Origin: a virus
Strand: one strand, 5' to 3'
IMG/VR virus record: IMGVR_UViG_3300044655_000564
Location: 1 to 58,003 of that record
DNA: 58,003 nt
Every line of letters begins with the position of its first letter. The first letter of the stretch is position 1. The translations under genes and the position numbers were made by a program. The notes beneath the pieces are model-generated. The model searched no databases, was not told the DNA's origin, and worked only from the letters and a program-made list of their open reading frames with translations. Shown piece by piece: positions 1 to 7,848 of the stretch.

Positions 1-2
1 TA

Positions 3-161
3 GTTATTGTTCCTGATAACATAGTAGGTGATGAGTATATCAATGTTACTAGGATATTACAATCTATAGCAAGAAGATACGAAAATTTTGATATACAACC
101 TGCTCGTGCGTCAAACAATATTGCCCGAATAGCAAGAGAAGAAGGCGAAAGAATAGATTAA
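3..161 (+). CDS. C-terminal end of an unknown protein (partial)
   Basis: An open frame enters from the left edge and ends at TAA 159-161, giving 52 residues that finish in ARIAREEGERID. The visible part is hydrophilic and probably helical (ARRYENF, NNIARIAREEGER). I see no recognisable domain and do not know the family. It runs in the same direction as the radical SAM gene that follows, separated from it by a structured stretch of about 100 bases. Calling it a real gene rests on the uninterrupted frame and the dense gene packing. Confidence 0.5.
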   Translation, partial: VIVPDNIVGDEYINVTRILQSIARRYENFDIQPARASNNIARIAREEGERID

Positions 162-165
162 AAGA

Positions 166-219
166 ACACTCCTACCTTAGGGCCGTCTTAGGACGGTATA
201 GTGTGGCCGGCTGCTGGCC
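166..219 (+). ncRNA. Structured leader RNA candidate
   Basis: The 99 bases between the two genes fold convincingly by eye. ACACT (166-170) pairs with AGTGT (200-204) and encloses two hairpins: CCTA/TAGG (171-174/178-181) and CCGTC/GACGG (183-187/192-196). A second strong hairpin, GGCCGG/CTGGCC (205-210/214-219), stacks directly beside it. No run of T follows, so a simple intrinsic terminator is unlikely. It lies about 40 bases before the start of a radical SAM gene that has no clear ribosome binding site. A cis-regulatory element, processing site or small RNA are all possible. I could not match it to a known riboswitch class. Confidence 0.35.
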
Positions 220-260
220 TGGAGGGATGCCAAAAGTGAGCAACTAACATTCAATAAACT

Positions 261-1433
261 ATGACTAATCAAAAAAATATATTCTGTACGGCTCCATTTA
301 AAACTGCGGTAATTGACAAAAATGGGACGATGATGCCATGCTGCGAGTTTATGCCCGGTGTGGCAAAAGATGGAAACACACATACTAAAATTGATCAAAT
401 CAATCAATGGTGGGCCAAGGATTTAACTGTCCTACGTGATAATATGATTAATAATATTCCTAGCGAGCAATGCCACCATTGCTATAACAAAGAAGAAAAT
501 CTCAATTACGAATCTGTTAGACAGACGATAAATGCCAAATATAAATCCGACATTGACAGCATAATTAGTGATTATAAAAACGGCCAACTATCAAATATCG
601 ATGAAATAGAAATTCGTGTTAGTAATTACTGCAACCTAAGGTGTATCATGTGTGGTGGATTTGCTAGTAGCAGTCTTGCTAGTGAATATGAAATACACAA
701 GGAAAAGTTTGTCACTGAATTGGGTATGCTTATGCCGCACGAAAAAACAGTACGGTGGTGGGATGATCCCAACAATCTAAACAATTTAAAAAATGTACTA
801 GCCCACGCAAGCATAGTAAAATTTGCTGGCGGTGAACCTCTCATGGTACCTGAAGTAGTTGATATATTAAATTCTCTAAATACAAACACAGTTAAGTGGA
901 TAAAATTTAACACCAACTTAACTAGATTGACTGACAAATTTTTAACTGCTTTAGAAAGATTCGAAAACGTTGAACTAACTGTAAGCCTCGAAGGTTACGG
1001 TGCCCATAATGAATATATCCGATATGATAGCGATTGGTCTGTTATAGAAAATAATATCAATAGAGCAAGAGAACATTCTAATATTAGTATATACATCAAT
1101 CATGTATTACAGCATACTAGCCTGTTTTCGCTACCTAACCTAATAAAATTTGCAGACGATAAAAATATTAAAATCAACATACATGAGATTTATTACGGCA
1201 CACTGCCAAGTCCTGGTGTGTTAACTATCCACTCAGCGCACGCCAAAGATATAGAAAAGTTTAAATCTTGGTTAGATTCCTACAACGGTCGCTACAAAAC
1301 TATATTAACTACCTGGGTCAATACATACAATTACAGTCAAGAATTTCATGATAAATTCTACAAGTACATTAATCTATTAGACAGTATTCGAGGATGTAAT
1401 TTTAAAGAAACCTTTAATCCTACAACAGAATAA
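261..1433 (+). CDS. Twitch/SPASM-type radical SAM protein
   Basis: Cleaves S-adenosylmethionine with a 4Fe-4S cluster to start radical chemistry; the substrate is unknown. The 390-residue protein has the cluster motif CNLRCIMC at 124-131 and the SAM-binding motif AGGEPL. The N-terminal 80 residues carry extra cysteines (C9, C27-C28, C71, C74) in the order FCTAPF, PCC, CHHC, as expected for an auxiliary-cluster (twitch/SPASM-like) region placed before the barrel. The same layout recurs in the cluster at 7848-14141. It is the first of eight such proteins in the window. The ATG at 261 puts the first conserved cysteine at residue 9, as in its relatives, but no Shine-Dalgarno sequence precedes it. 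Confidence 0.85.
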   Translation: MTNQKNIFCTAPFKTAVIDKNGTMMPCCEFMPGVAKDGNTHTKIDQINQWWAKDLTVLRDNMINNIPSEQCHHCYNKEENLNYESVRQTINAKYKSDIDSIISDYKNGQLSNIDEIEIRVSNYCNLRCIMCGGFASSSLASEYEIHKEKFVTELGMLMPHEKTVRWWDDPNNLNNLKNVLAHASIVKFAGGEPLMVPEVVDILNSLNTNTVKWIKFNTNLTRLTDKFLTALERFENVELTVSLEGYGAHNEYIRYDSDWSVIENNINRAREHSNISIYINHVLQHTSLFSLPNLIKFADDKNIKINIHEIYYGTLPSPGVLTIHSAHAKDIEKFKSWLDSYNGRYKTILTTWVNTYNYSQEFHDKFYKYINLLDSIRGCNFKETFNPTTE

Positions 1434-1436
1434 ATA
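1429..1436 (+). promoter_or_regulatory. T4-late-like promoter motif (AATAAATA)
   Basis: AATAAATA overlaps the stop codon of the radical SAM gene and is followed by 6 bases and the ATG of the next gene. T4 late promoters have TATAAATA as the -10 element. The same motif and spacing recur before the gene at 5425, which supports a late promoter giving a very short leader. Confidence 0.4.
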
Positions 1437-1442
1437 CTTAAT

Positions 1443-4436
1443 ATGCGATATAGTCAAATAAAACAAGCCCTAAAAGAAGCAGAGATCATTGATGAAGTAT
1501 CAATGAGTCCATCCAGCCTAGAAGCATTTGCCAACAGTCCAGAAGCTGATGGTATGCTTATGGGTATCGAATTTGAAATGTGTGTGCCAAATGCCAGCAC
1601 AGGTGACCATGAGCCCGAGTGGGAATACGATTACGAATACAACGAAAGCGCCTACGATATCGACGGGATTCTTAGCTTCTTCCGCAACGGTGATTTCAGT
1701 AACATGAGTCGTAGTGGTGCTGAGCGTTATCGCAGTGAACTGTATGATGAATACTTAGATTGGACCAATGAAGCTGCCAATCGTTACATAGACGACAACA
1801 CTGATGAATTAGATAGCCTTATCCGAGATCAACTAGAAGGTGAAATTGATCGCGGTGATGTCGAAGATGCAGCACGTACTCGCTGGATAGAAGCAAACCC
1901 CGACGAAGATCCTGACAGTGATGATGCTGATGCAGAAATTCGTGTTATAACATTAGAAATGATCGAAGATCGAGTAGACGAGTTGATGGGAGATACTAAT
2001 AGTAATGAGTATCAATCTGCCTACGACCAAGCACGCCAGGAGATGGAAGATGATTTCCGTAACGGTGGTGATGGCGATCAAGCAGCATGGTTAAGTGACA
2101 TTGGTGTCAACGACATGCAGGACGCCGAACGTCAATGGGGATTTGATTGGCCACACATGTATGACGCTAACGAAGGCAATGATGGTGGTGATGCAGACAT
2201 AGATCAAGTAGCAGATGACTTTTATGGTGCTACTGGATATGAAGCACGCGGGTTTAGTAATTACCACAGTGGTAGTCGTAGTCAACAACAAGAACAAGGT
2301 TATTTTATCATTGAACCCGATGCGTCAATTGATGCTGAACAAGGTGATGCAGGGCTAGAGTTTATTAGTCCAGCTATGCCACTTAAAGATGGCCTAGAAA
2401 TGATTAAAAAGGTACAGGCCTGGGCTACGAAAACAGGTTGTTATACTAACAAATCAACGGGCCTACACATGAACATCAGTGTGCCTAACATGACCACTGA
2501 TAATCTAGACTATGTTAAACTAGCATTATTCCTAGGTGACGAATACGTACTTCAAGAGTTTGGTCGTGCTTATAACACCTATGCTAAAAGTGCCATGAAG
2601 ATTGTTAAAGAAAAGATTCAGGCCAATCCAGAAAACGCCACAGAATTGTTGGCCAAGATGAAAGAACATCTAGGTGCGGCTGCTAGTAAACTAGTACACA
2701 GTGGCGTTACACAAAAGTATACAAGTATCAATACCAAAGGCAACTACGTAGAATTCCGTGGTCCGGGTGGCGACTATTTAGATGAAGCTATTCCTAAACT
2801 GCTCAATACTGCTCTACGTGCTGCACAGGCCTTGCGTATTGCCACAGACGAGTCAGCATACAAACAAGAATATGCTAAGAAACTTTACAAACTTATCAGC
2901 CCGGAAGGTGAATGGACTGACCCTAACAATTCAGTAGCCCTATTCAGTCGCTATGCTCTAGGACAGATCAACAAATCAGAATTAGTAAGTAATGTTCGTC
3001 AAGCACAAACAGCTCGTAAAGAGAAGAAAGGCGAAGAAGTACAGTACTGGGTAATGAACAAAGATGGCACTGGTGGTAAGCAAATGGTATTTGCCGCTAG
3101 TGAAACAGCCGCTATCATCCTAGGCGGTAAACAAATGGGCATGAATCGCGAGGAAAGTATCAGCAAACTTAAAGCTGAATTGTTTAAGAGTGAAGAAATA
3201 GGTGATGCTGCACCAGCATCATTGTCACAGAGTTGGAAGGATTGGGTTGAAGAAACATTACCTACTGTTACAGTAGATACAGCAAACTCTGTGAGACAAC
3301 GAGTAATAAATGGTGGTGATAATTTAGATGCCGATGCCAGTGGCTGGATAGTTAAACAGATTGATGCCGAACTACGCAGTAGAATGGATCAAGGAGTAGT
3401 CGACGGCAATGAAACACGCTGGAAGGTTTATTTTGCTCGTGGTAGACATGTAGATCAAGACCCGGTATTCGTCGATGCTGATAGTCCTCGTCAGGCTAAA
3501 CTTAAAGCCGCAGATATATTCATGCGAGAGCAACGGATATCAGTGGGCCTACACGATTTAGAAGCCATTGCTACTACACAAGATGCTGGACGTCCAGAAG
3601 TAACGTGGAATATTATAAACGGTCTGGGTGAACCTGCAGGCACTGTCAACGCAAGAACCAGCGACGAAGCACTACATGTATATGGTAGTGTTAATAATGT
3701 TGATACTAGATACTATAGAGCAACACCAGCCGAAACAACGCCAAGCGCAGGCACGTACACTAGTTTCGCAGATGCGCAGGCTGCGGCAGATAGAGCAAAC
3801 GCAGGTGGTGCTGAAAACGCAGTGCGTGATAGTTTACCTCAAGCACATCGTGATTGGTTAGACAATGTAGCCGATAAGAGTGACATGGATCTAATCAACG
3901 TATTACGTAATGTCAGCACAACCGCAGTATTAAATGATCAGCAGACTGCTTACTTTAGAGTTATTATTAAACGTGAACTACGTCGTCGTGGTATCAGCAG
4001 TGAGCGTGATGCTAGCGAACAAGGCGCAACTCCAGTACCTAATTATGAGATATATGCGCCAGACAGCGGAGTAGTAGTACACCAATTCCACGCCGACAAC
4101 GAAACAGACGCAAATAGAAAGTTCAGTGAATTTGAACAGAATTACGAATCAGATTACGATTTCCATCACGAGTATCGCAGAATTGGCCCTGCACAACAGG
4201 AATTACCATTGGAACCCGCAGTGCCACAGACCACTGCTACAGATTTTGAAGTAGTTAAAGCTGATGGTAGCGTAGTGTCAAACATACGCGGTGCTGATAT
4301 GGTCTATGCTCATCGTAAAGCACGTGAATTAGAACAAGACCTAGGCTTAGAAAGTGGTGCGTTAACAGTTAGAGCCTTGCCAACACAAGCAAATGAAAGT
4401 ATTCAACAACTACGCCGATTGGCAGGATTAAAATAA
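1443..4436 (+). CDS. Giant amidoligase-like protein (putative)
   Basis: A 997-residue protein. Family features are in the first half: GIEFEM (41-46), EFISPAMP, the motif GLHMNISVP, and EFRGPGGDYLD. These match the glutamate-cysteine-ligase-like fold of putative amidoligases, which join carboxylates to amines using ATP. Between GIEFEM and EFISP lies an unusually acidic insertion of about 250 residues. The second half (about 520-997) contains segments that read like small alpha/beta repeats (WKVYFARG, WNIINGLG, YEIYAPDSG, FEVVKADG). The protein ends in IQQLRRLAGLK, an LRRLAG-type tail I recall from other marine T4-like phage proteins. It may be virion-associated. The amidoligase call rests on motifs; activity and substrate are inferred. 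Confidence 0.6.
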   Translation: MRYSQIKQALKEAEIIDEVSMSPSSLEAFANSPEADGMLMGIEFEMCVPNASTGDHEPEWEYDYEYNESAYDIDGILSFFRNGDFSNMSRSGAERYRSELYDEYLDWTNEAANRYIDDNTDELDSLIRDQLEGEIDRGDVEDAARTRWIEANPDEDPDSDDADAEIRVITLEMIEDRVDELMGDTNSNEYQSAYDQARQEMEDDFRNGGDGDQAAWLSDIGVNDMQDAERQWGFDWPHMYDANEGNDGGDADIDQVADDFYGATGYEARGFSNYHSGSRSQQQEQGYFIIEPDASIDAEQGDAGLEFISPAMPLKDGLEMIKKVQAWATKTGCYTNKSTGLHMNISVPNMTTDNLDYVKLALFLGDEYVLQEFGRAYNTYAKSAMKIVKEKIQANPENATELLAKMKEHLGAAASKLVHSGVTQKYTSINTKGNYVEFRGPGGDYLDEAIPKLLNTALRAAQALRIATDESAYKQEYAKKLYKLISPEGEWTDPNNSVALFSRYALGQINKSELVSNVRQAQTARKEKKGEEVQYWVMNKDGTGGKQMVFAASETAAIILGGKQMGMNREESISKLKAELFKSEEIGDAAPASLSQSWKDWVEETLPTVTVDTANSVRQRVINGGDNLDADASGWIVKQIDAELRSRMDQGVVDGNETRWKVYFARGRHVDQDPVFVDADSPRQAKLKAADIFMREQRISVGLHDLEAIATTQDAGRPEVTWNIINGLGEPAGTVNARTSDEALHVYGSVNNVDTRYYRATPAETTPSAGTYTSFADAQAAADRANAGGAENAVRDSLPQAHRDWLDNVADKSDMDLINVLRNVSTTAVLNDQQTAYFRVIIKRELRRRGISSERDASEQGATPVPNYEIYAPDSGVVVHQFHADNETDANRKFSEFEQNYESDYDFHHEYRRIGPAQQELPLEPAVPQTTATDFEVVKADGSVVSNIRGADMVYAHRKARELEQDLGLESGALTVRALPTQANESIQQLRRLAGLK

Positions 4437-5413
4437 TGGCAAATACATTTTTAAGAAAATTAGGTAGAAATATCGGAACTTCATTAACCGCTGTTGATAG
4501 TTATACAGTTGGTGCTAATGTTGGTGCTGTAATTGTTGGATTAAACATATCCAACACTTCTGCGGCGCAGATAACAGCCAATGTTGTAATTAACAATGGT
4601 ATTAATGATTTTTATCTTGGAAATCGTATACCTGTAGCCGCTGGCGGAGCAGTATCAATTGCTGGTGGTGATCAAAAGATAATTTTACAAACCGGTGATA
4701 GTGTTCAAGTTAATTCTTCGGCAGCCAGCAGCGTTGATGTTCTTATGAATATTATGGAAACTGATGGTGTTGGATTAACTAATGATCCAGCGCCAGCAAT
4801 TGGTGATGCGCTTGGCGGCGGCTATTTTGCTGGCTATATATCAACAGCAGGTAATGGTGTTGCTGATTATATGTTGATTGTGGCTCCAACGGCCACCGGA
4901 GAAACATCTGGCAAACTATGGCATACTTCTGTACCAAGTGGCCCTACTAGTGTTGTGTCTGTGATAGATGGTCCTGGAAATTCAGCAACCTTAGCGGGCC
5001 TTGGCGCTGCGTATGAGGCAGCTACCTGGTGCGAATCTCTTACAATCGGCGGGTTTTCTGATTGGTATTTACCGGCACGTAATGAGTTAGAAGTTGCCTA
5101 CTACAACTTAAAAAATGTATCACAATCCAATGATATTTCCTCAGGCAATAAAGGTAGTAATGCTAATGCTGTGCCGCCCGGTGAACCGATTTCAACTAAC
5201 TATACTTCATCTGTGCCTGCGCAAACAGCAGTTTCGGCGTTTATTCTTGGCGGGACAGAAGCATTTGCTAATGCCACTTACTGGACTAGTTCTGGAGTAA
5301 ATTTTGGCGGAGCTTATGCTCAATATTTTGCTACTACAAGTCCAGGATTACAGGTAAGCACAAACCGAATGCAATCGGCATCTGTCCGAGCATTTAGACG
5401 TATTGCTATATAA
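4436..5413 (+). CDS. Tail-type protein with C-terminal Lcl/DUF1566-like domain
   Basis: A 325-residue, Ala/Gly/Ser/Thr-rich protein that overlaps the preceding TAATG by one base. Residues 1-110 resemble a beta-rich phage adhesion or fibre module (VGLNISNTSAAQ, GGDQKIILQTGDSVQV). Residues about 120-325 have the DUF1566/Lcl pattern: GGFSDWYLPARNELE, then YWTSSG, then VRAFRRIAI at the end. This C-type-lectin-like domain occurs at the tips of some receptor-binding proteins and in diversity-generating retroelement targets. I found no reverse transcriptase here, so diversification is not supported. A virion surface or host-binding role is inferred. Confidence 0.6.
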   Translation: MANTFLRKLGRNIGTSLTAVDSYTVGANVGAVIVGLNISNTSAAQITANVVINNGINDFYLGNRIPVAAGGAVSIAGGDQKIILQTGDSVQVNSSAASSVDVLMNIMETDGVGLTNDPAPAIGDALGGGYFAGYISTAGNGVADYMLIVAPTATGETSGKLWHTSVPSGPTSVVSVIDGPGNSATLAGLGAAYEAATWCESLTIGGFSDWYLPARNELEVAYYNLKNVSQSNDISSGNKGSNANAVPPGEPISTNYTSSVPAQTAVSAFILGGTEAFANATYWTSSGVNFGGAYAQYFATTSPGLQVSTNRMQSASVRAFRRIAI

Positions 5414-5419
5414 TAAATA
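5412..5419 (+). promoter_or_regulatory. T4-late-like promoter motif (AATAAATA)
   Basis: AATAAATA overlaps the TAA of the tail-type gene and is followed by 5 bases and ATG at 5425. It repeats the arrangement before the gene at 1443, which is consistent with late expression of both. Confidence 0.4.
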
Positions 5420-5424
5420 CTCAT

Positions 5425-5826
5425 ATGAACTTATTTGAAATTTTTGAACAAGGACCACCCAAGCCAACGCTAATTGATGCACTGCGTGACTTCTTGCCTA
5501 TTGCCATCGAACATTTAAAATTAGATCATATTCCTAAAATTAAGTTAGTTAAATCATTAGATGATACAACGTTTGGTCGTTATGTCAATGATGAACAAGT
5601 AATTTATGTAGTTGTTGACCGACGTAATCCAGTTGATGTATTGCGTACACTAGCACACGAAATGGTACACTATGCGCAGGGTCAAGATGATCAACTTACC
5701 AGCACTTCCGGCAATACAGGCAGTCCAATTGAAGACGAAGCCAACGCAGAAGCTGGCGTTATGTTACGCATGTTTAATAAAGAATTTTCACAATACCTAA
5801 AACTAAAACCTGTTATCCTACCCTAG
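5425..5826 (+). CDS. Small zincin metalloprotease-like protein
   Basis: A 133-residue protein with the zinc-binding motif AHEMVHYAQGQ (H78, E79, H82) and a downstream EDEANAEAG segment that could give the third ligand, as in mini-gluzincins. It starts MNLFEIFE, a short N-terminal tag I recall in several T4-like marine phage proteins. A role in head or tail maturation, or simply a virion-associated peptidase, is possible. Its last 14 bases overlap the convergent desaturase gene. The motif supports a metallopeptidase fold; the substrate is unknown. Confidence 0.65.
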   Translation: MNLFEIFEQGPPKPTLIDALRDFLPIAIEHLKLDHIPKIKLVKSLDDTTFGRYVNDEQVIYVVVDRRNPVDVLRTLAHEMVHYAQGQDDQLTSTSGNTGSPIEDEANAEAGVMLRMFNKEFSQYLKLKPVILP

Positions 5827-6901
5827 CACGTATACGATAAAATAATTTAACAAAGTAATATTGTACGTTTAGATACTGTATCCACCCCTTACCAAAAAAC
5901 ATAACCCCAGGATATCTATGGTGACTAGCATGGTACGCTAAATTAGTACAAATAGGAAAGTAATAGGTTAAATCCTGTTCTTGTTCTTTGGTCAATTCAT
6001 TTTTATGAGGTAGTAATTCATTGAATAATCTTACGTATCTAGCAAATAACCAAACAATGATAAACAAAAAATACAAGTAAAACTTGAAACCAAGCAATAA
6101 TATAAATGCTATATGGGTTATTGCTATTATAAATCTATGATTCTTTTCTAACCATACACTTTCTGATTTTAGATTTAGTATATACTTGTTATGATGCTCT
6201 TCTATTAGAGCAGGTGATATTTTTGGTCTATATGTAGAATATAATAGTACAAGAAATAAAAACCAATTAGCACGATCAATTTGCTGTTGGTCCCAATCGT
6301 CGGCTTGCTTCCAGTGTTTATGATGCCTATTATGTATAAAACTCCACTCTGTTCTAGATCCGTTATGTATAATATAACCTATGTAGTCTAAAATAAATCC
6401 CGCAACCCTATTTTTATTACTAATATAATGATGTGACCATCCGTCGTGAGTTATCACAATAACACAGTTACAAACTACATAGGCCAATAATAATGACCAC
6501 ACAAATAAAGTAATGTCCCAATAGTATATCAATCCCGCAGATAAAATAATTGTGCTAACTATACCAGTATATAGATAATATTTAAAATGTGTAAGCACAC
6601 CCATCAATGAACGCAATTTAAAATCTAATCTATGCATTAGAGACATAGGTTTTAAATATTTGAACAAATCTTTAGAATTAGTTGGAAATGTATTAAGGTC
6701 GTAGCAGAGTATTTCGTATCCACGCTGTCTGAGTAACTGTTGTATTCGTGCTTCAGACTCAATTGAAAGTGTTGCCCAAGAGTAATCGCCACGGGCTAAG
6801 GTGTGCCTTACTATCTCTAATTCTAAATTAGAATCAGCAACAGCTATGTCAGTAAAACTTAAGACCTCACGCTGTTGCCAAATTGGTGTAATTTCTTCCA
6901 T
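5813..6901 (-). CDS. Fatty acid desaturase family protein
   Basis: A membrane di-iron enzyme that would oxidise acyl chains in the host membrane. Three histidine boxes are visible: HDGWSHH, HNRHHKH and HASHH. Several hydrophobic segments surround them (for example the stretch around LLAYVVCNCVIVI). The length, 362 residues, is normal. About 90 N-terminal residues before the first membrane segment are extra and have no domain I recognise. It is the only leftward gene in the first 20 kb, with a perfect TATAAATA motif 5 bases before its ATG. It may be an auxiliary gene tuning lipid unsaturation; the exact substrate is not readable. Confidence 0.8.
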   Translation of the reverse strand: MEEITPIWQQREVLSFTDIAVADSNLELEIVRHTLARGDYSWATLSIESEARIQQLLRQRGYEILCYDLNTFPTNSKDLFKYLKPMSLMHRLDFKLRSLMGVLTHFKYYLYTGIVSTIILSAGLIYYWDITLFVWSLLLAYVVCNCVIVITHDGWSHHYISNKNRVAGFILDYIGYIIHNGSRTEWSFIHNRHHKHWKQADDWDQQQIDRANWFLFLVLLYSTYRPKISPALIEEHHNKYILNLKSESVWLEKNHRFIIAITHIAFILLLGFKFYLYFLFIIVWLFARYVRLFNELLPHKNELTKEQEQDLTYYFPICTNLAYHASHHRYPGVMFFGKGWIQYLNVQYYFVKLFYRIRARVG

Positions 6902-6906
6902 ACAAT

Positions 6907-6914
6907 TATTTATA
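6907..6914 (-). promoter_or_regulatory. T4-type late promoter (TATAAATA)
   Basis: On the minus strand the sequence is TATAAATA, an exact match to the T4 late -10 element, followed by ATTGT and the ATG of the desaturase. Transcription starting 5-7 bases downstream would produce a leaderless or nearly leaderless message. Confidence 0.55.
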
Positions 6915-6918
6915 GACC

Positions 6919-6947
6919 TTGCTTTTAGCTGTTAAATAATATATAAT
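6919..6947 (+). promoter_or_regulatory. Sigma70-like promoter before the DsbA-like gene
   Basis: TTGCTT (6919-6924), a 17-base spacer and TATAAT (6942-6947). The -10 is perfect and the -35 weak. A good Shine-Dalgarno AAGGAG (6960-6965) lies 6 bases before the ATG at 6972. This intergenic region also carries the divergent late motif for the desaturase. Confidence 0.45.
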
Positions 6948-6971
6948 ATACTTTTAATCAAGGAGTTTCAA

Positions 6972-7229
6972 ATGGCAAAGATGTTTTCAAGCGAGCAAAA
7001 AGCTAAACTTACGCAGTTAGTTAACGAAGGTATTCAAGTATTAACTGAAGTCGAGGATCTAACAGCTGGCTTAAACGACACAGTTAAAGCTATTGCTGAA
7101 GAATTAGAAATCAAACCAGCTATCTTAAAGAAAGCTATTAAAATTGCACAAAAAAGTAAATTTACAGATACCAATGCTGATCACGAAGAACTTACAGACA
7201 TCTTAGAAACTGTTGGTCGCACCATTTGA
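6972..7229 (+). CDS. DsbA-like small DNA-binding protein
   Basis: An 85-residue mostly helical protein: KMFSSEQKAKLTQLVNEG, then DLTAGLNDTVKAIAEELEIKP, then AILKKAIKIAQKSKF. It resembles the small protein annotated in T4-like marine phages as DsbA-like (double-stranded DNA-binding, late-transcription associated). The central KAIAEELEIKPAILKKAIK looks like a helix-turn-helix-like unit. It has its own promoter-like sequence and a strong AAGGAG site, unlike the overlapping genes after it. The assignment is by remembered similarity, so moderate. Confidence 0.5.
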   Translation: MAKMFSSEQKAKLTQLVNEGIQVLTEVEDLTAGLNDTVKAIAEELEIKPAILKKAIKIAQKSKFTDTNADHEELTDILETVGRTI

Positions 7230-7513
7230 TTGACTATCACAAGACTGTTAATTTTATTAAAAAAGATTGGCATAGTCACCCTATACGTCTATGCCTAGAA
7301 ACTTTTAATTGGTTTCTAAATATCATTGTAGTTGTTACATTTGCTATGACTGTGCCTAATGTTCCTTTCTTAATAGTATATCCTCTATTCTTTTGCTGTT
7401 TAGCTATCAGCATCTATTCAGCGTGGTCTAGGGGTAGCTTTGGGTTACTTTTGACGAGTTCAACTATCTTTTTAGTTGATCTATTCGGTTATTATCGAGT
7501 ACTAGTAGCATAA
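7226..7513 (+). CDS. Small membrane protein, TTG start
   Basis: A 95-residue protein with a short basic N-terminus (HKTVNFIKKDWHSHPIR) and about three hydrophobic segments (WFLNIIVVVTFAMTV, FLIVYPLFFCCLAISIY, FGLLLTSSTIFLVDLFG). The only start that fits is TTG at 7226, overlapping the previous stop as TTGA. The pattern of NW, VPN, YP and WSRGSFG resembles small membrane proteins I recall in cyanomyophages, with no known function. It is the first gene of the run of overlapping genes leading into the radical SAM cluster. Confidence 0.6.
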   Translation: MIDYHKTVNFIKKDWHSHPIRLCLETFNWFLNIIVVVTFAMTVPNVPFLIVYPLFFCCLAISIYSAWSRGSFGLLLTSSTIFLVDLFGYYRVLVA

Positions 7514-7848
7514 TGTTAAAAGATAAATTAGTTCTGTGTGTAGGAAATTCATCACGTCAAACCGACGAGTTGACTACAAAATATGCCGAACTTAATTTGT
7601 CTAGTAATTGTGGGTTAATTGATAATATAAACGCAGAATTAGCAGAGTCGGGATTCTATCATAGTAGCCTAGGTGACTTTGGTAGTACCCCTACGTTCCT
7701 ACAATTAATTAAAAGATTCAATCATGTAATCTTTTTTAACCAACCAAAAGAATCTTATGATGATATTAGAACATATGATCTCACAGTTCAATCACTATAT
7801 CTGGCCAAGGCCAGATACAAAACCACTGTAGATGAAATAGAAATATAA
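7513..7848 (+). CDS. Stand-alone QPKESY-domain protein, putative radical SAM partner
   Basis: A 111-residue protein of unknown family. It begins with a beta strand and turn (LVLCVGNSSRQTDE), then CGLIDN, GFYHSSLGD and FFNQPKESYDD. The same order of elements forms residues 1-115 of the 503-residue radical SAM protein at 23697-25208 (ILVLGNETDVTDQ, HGLI, GYYHTT, MLDQPKESYPH). Here the domain is a separate gene whose stop overlaps the ATG of the next radical SAM gene (TAATG at 7847-7850). Separate in one place and fused in another strongly suggests a functional partner, perhaps binding the substrate or enzyme. The fold may be Rossmann-like, but that is inference. Confidence 0.65.
   Translation: MLKDKLVLCVGNSSRQTDELTTKYAELNLSSNCGLIDNINAELAESGFYHSSLGDFGSTPTFLQLIKRFNHVIFFNQPKESYDDIRTYDLTVQSLYLAKARYKTTVDEIEI

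Noticed and set aside
166-219. Known riboswitch such as a SAM or glutamine type
   Set aside because: The fold is clear, but I could not match conserved core sequences of any class that I remember.
227-247. Tiny ATG frame (MPKVSN) in the leader of the first radical SAM gene
   Set aside because: The GGAGGG touches the ATG with no spacing, and six codons is too little to support a leader peptide.
4436-5413. Diversity-generating retroelement
   Set aside because: A suitable lectin-like end is present, but no reverse transcriptase or template repeat was found in the window.
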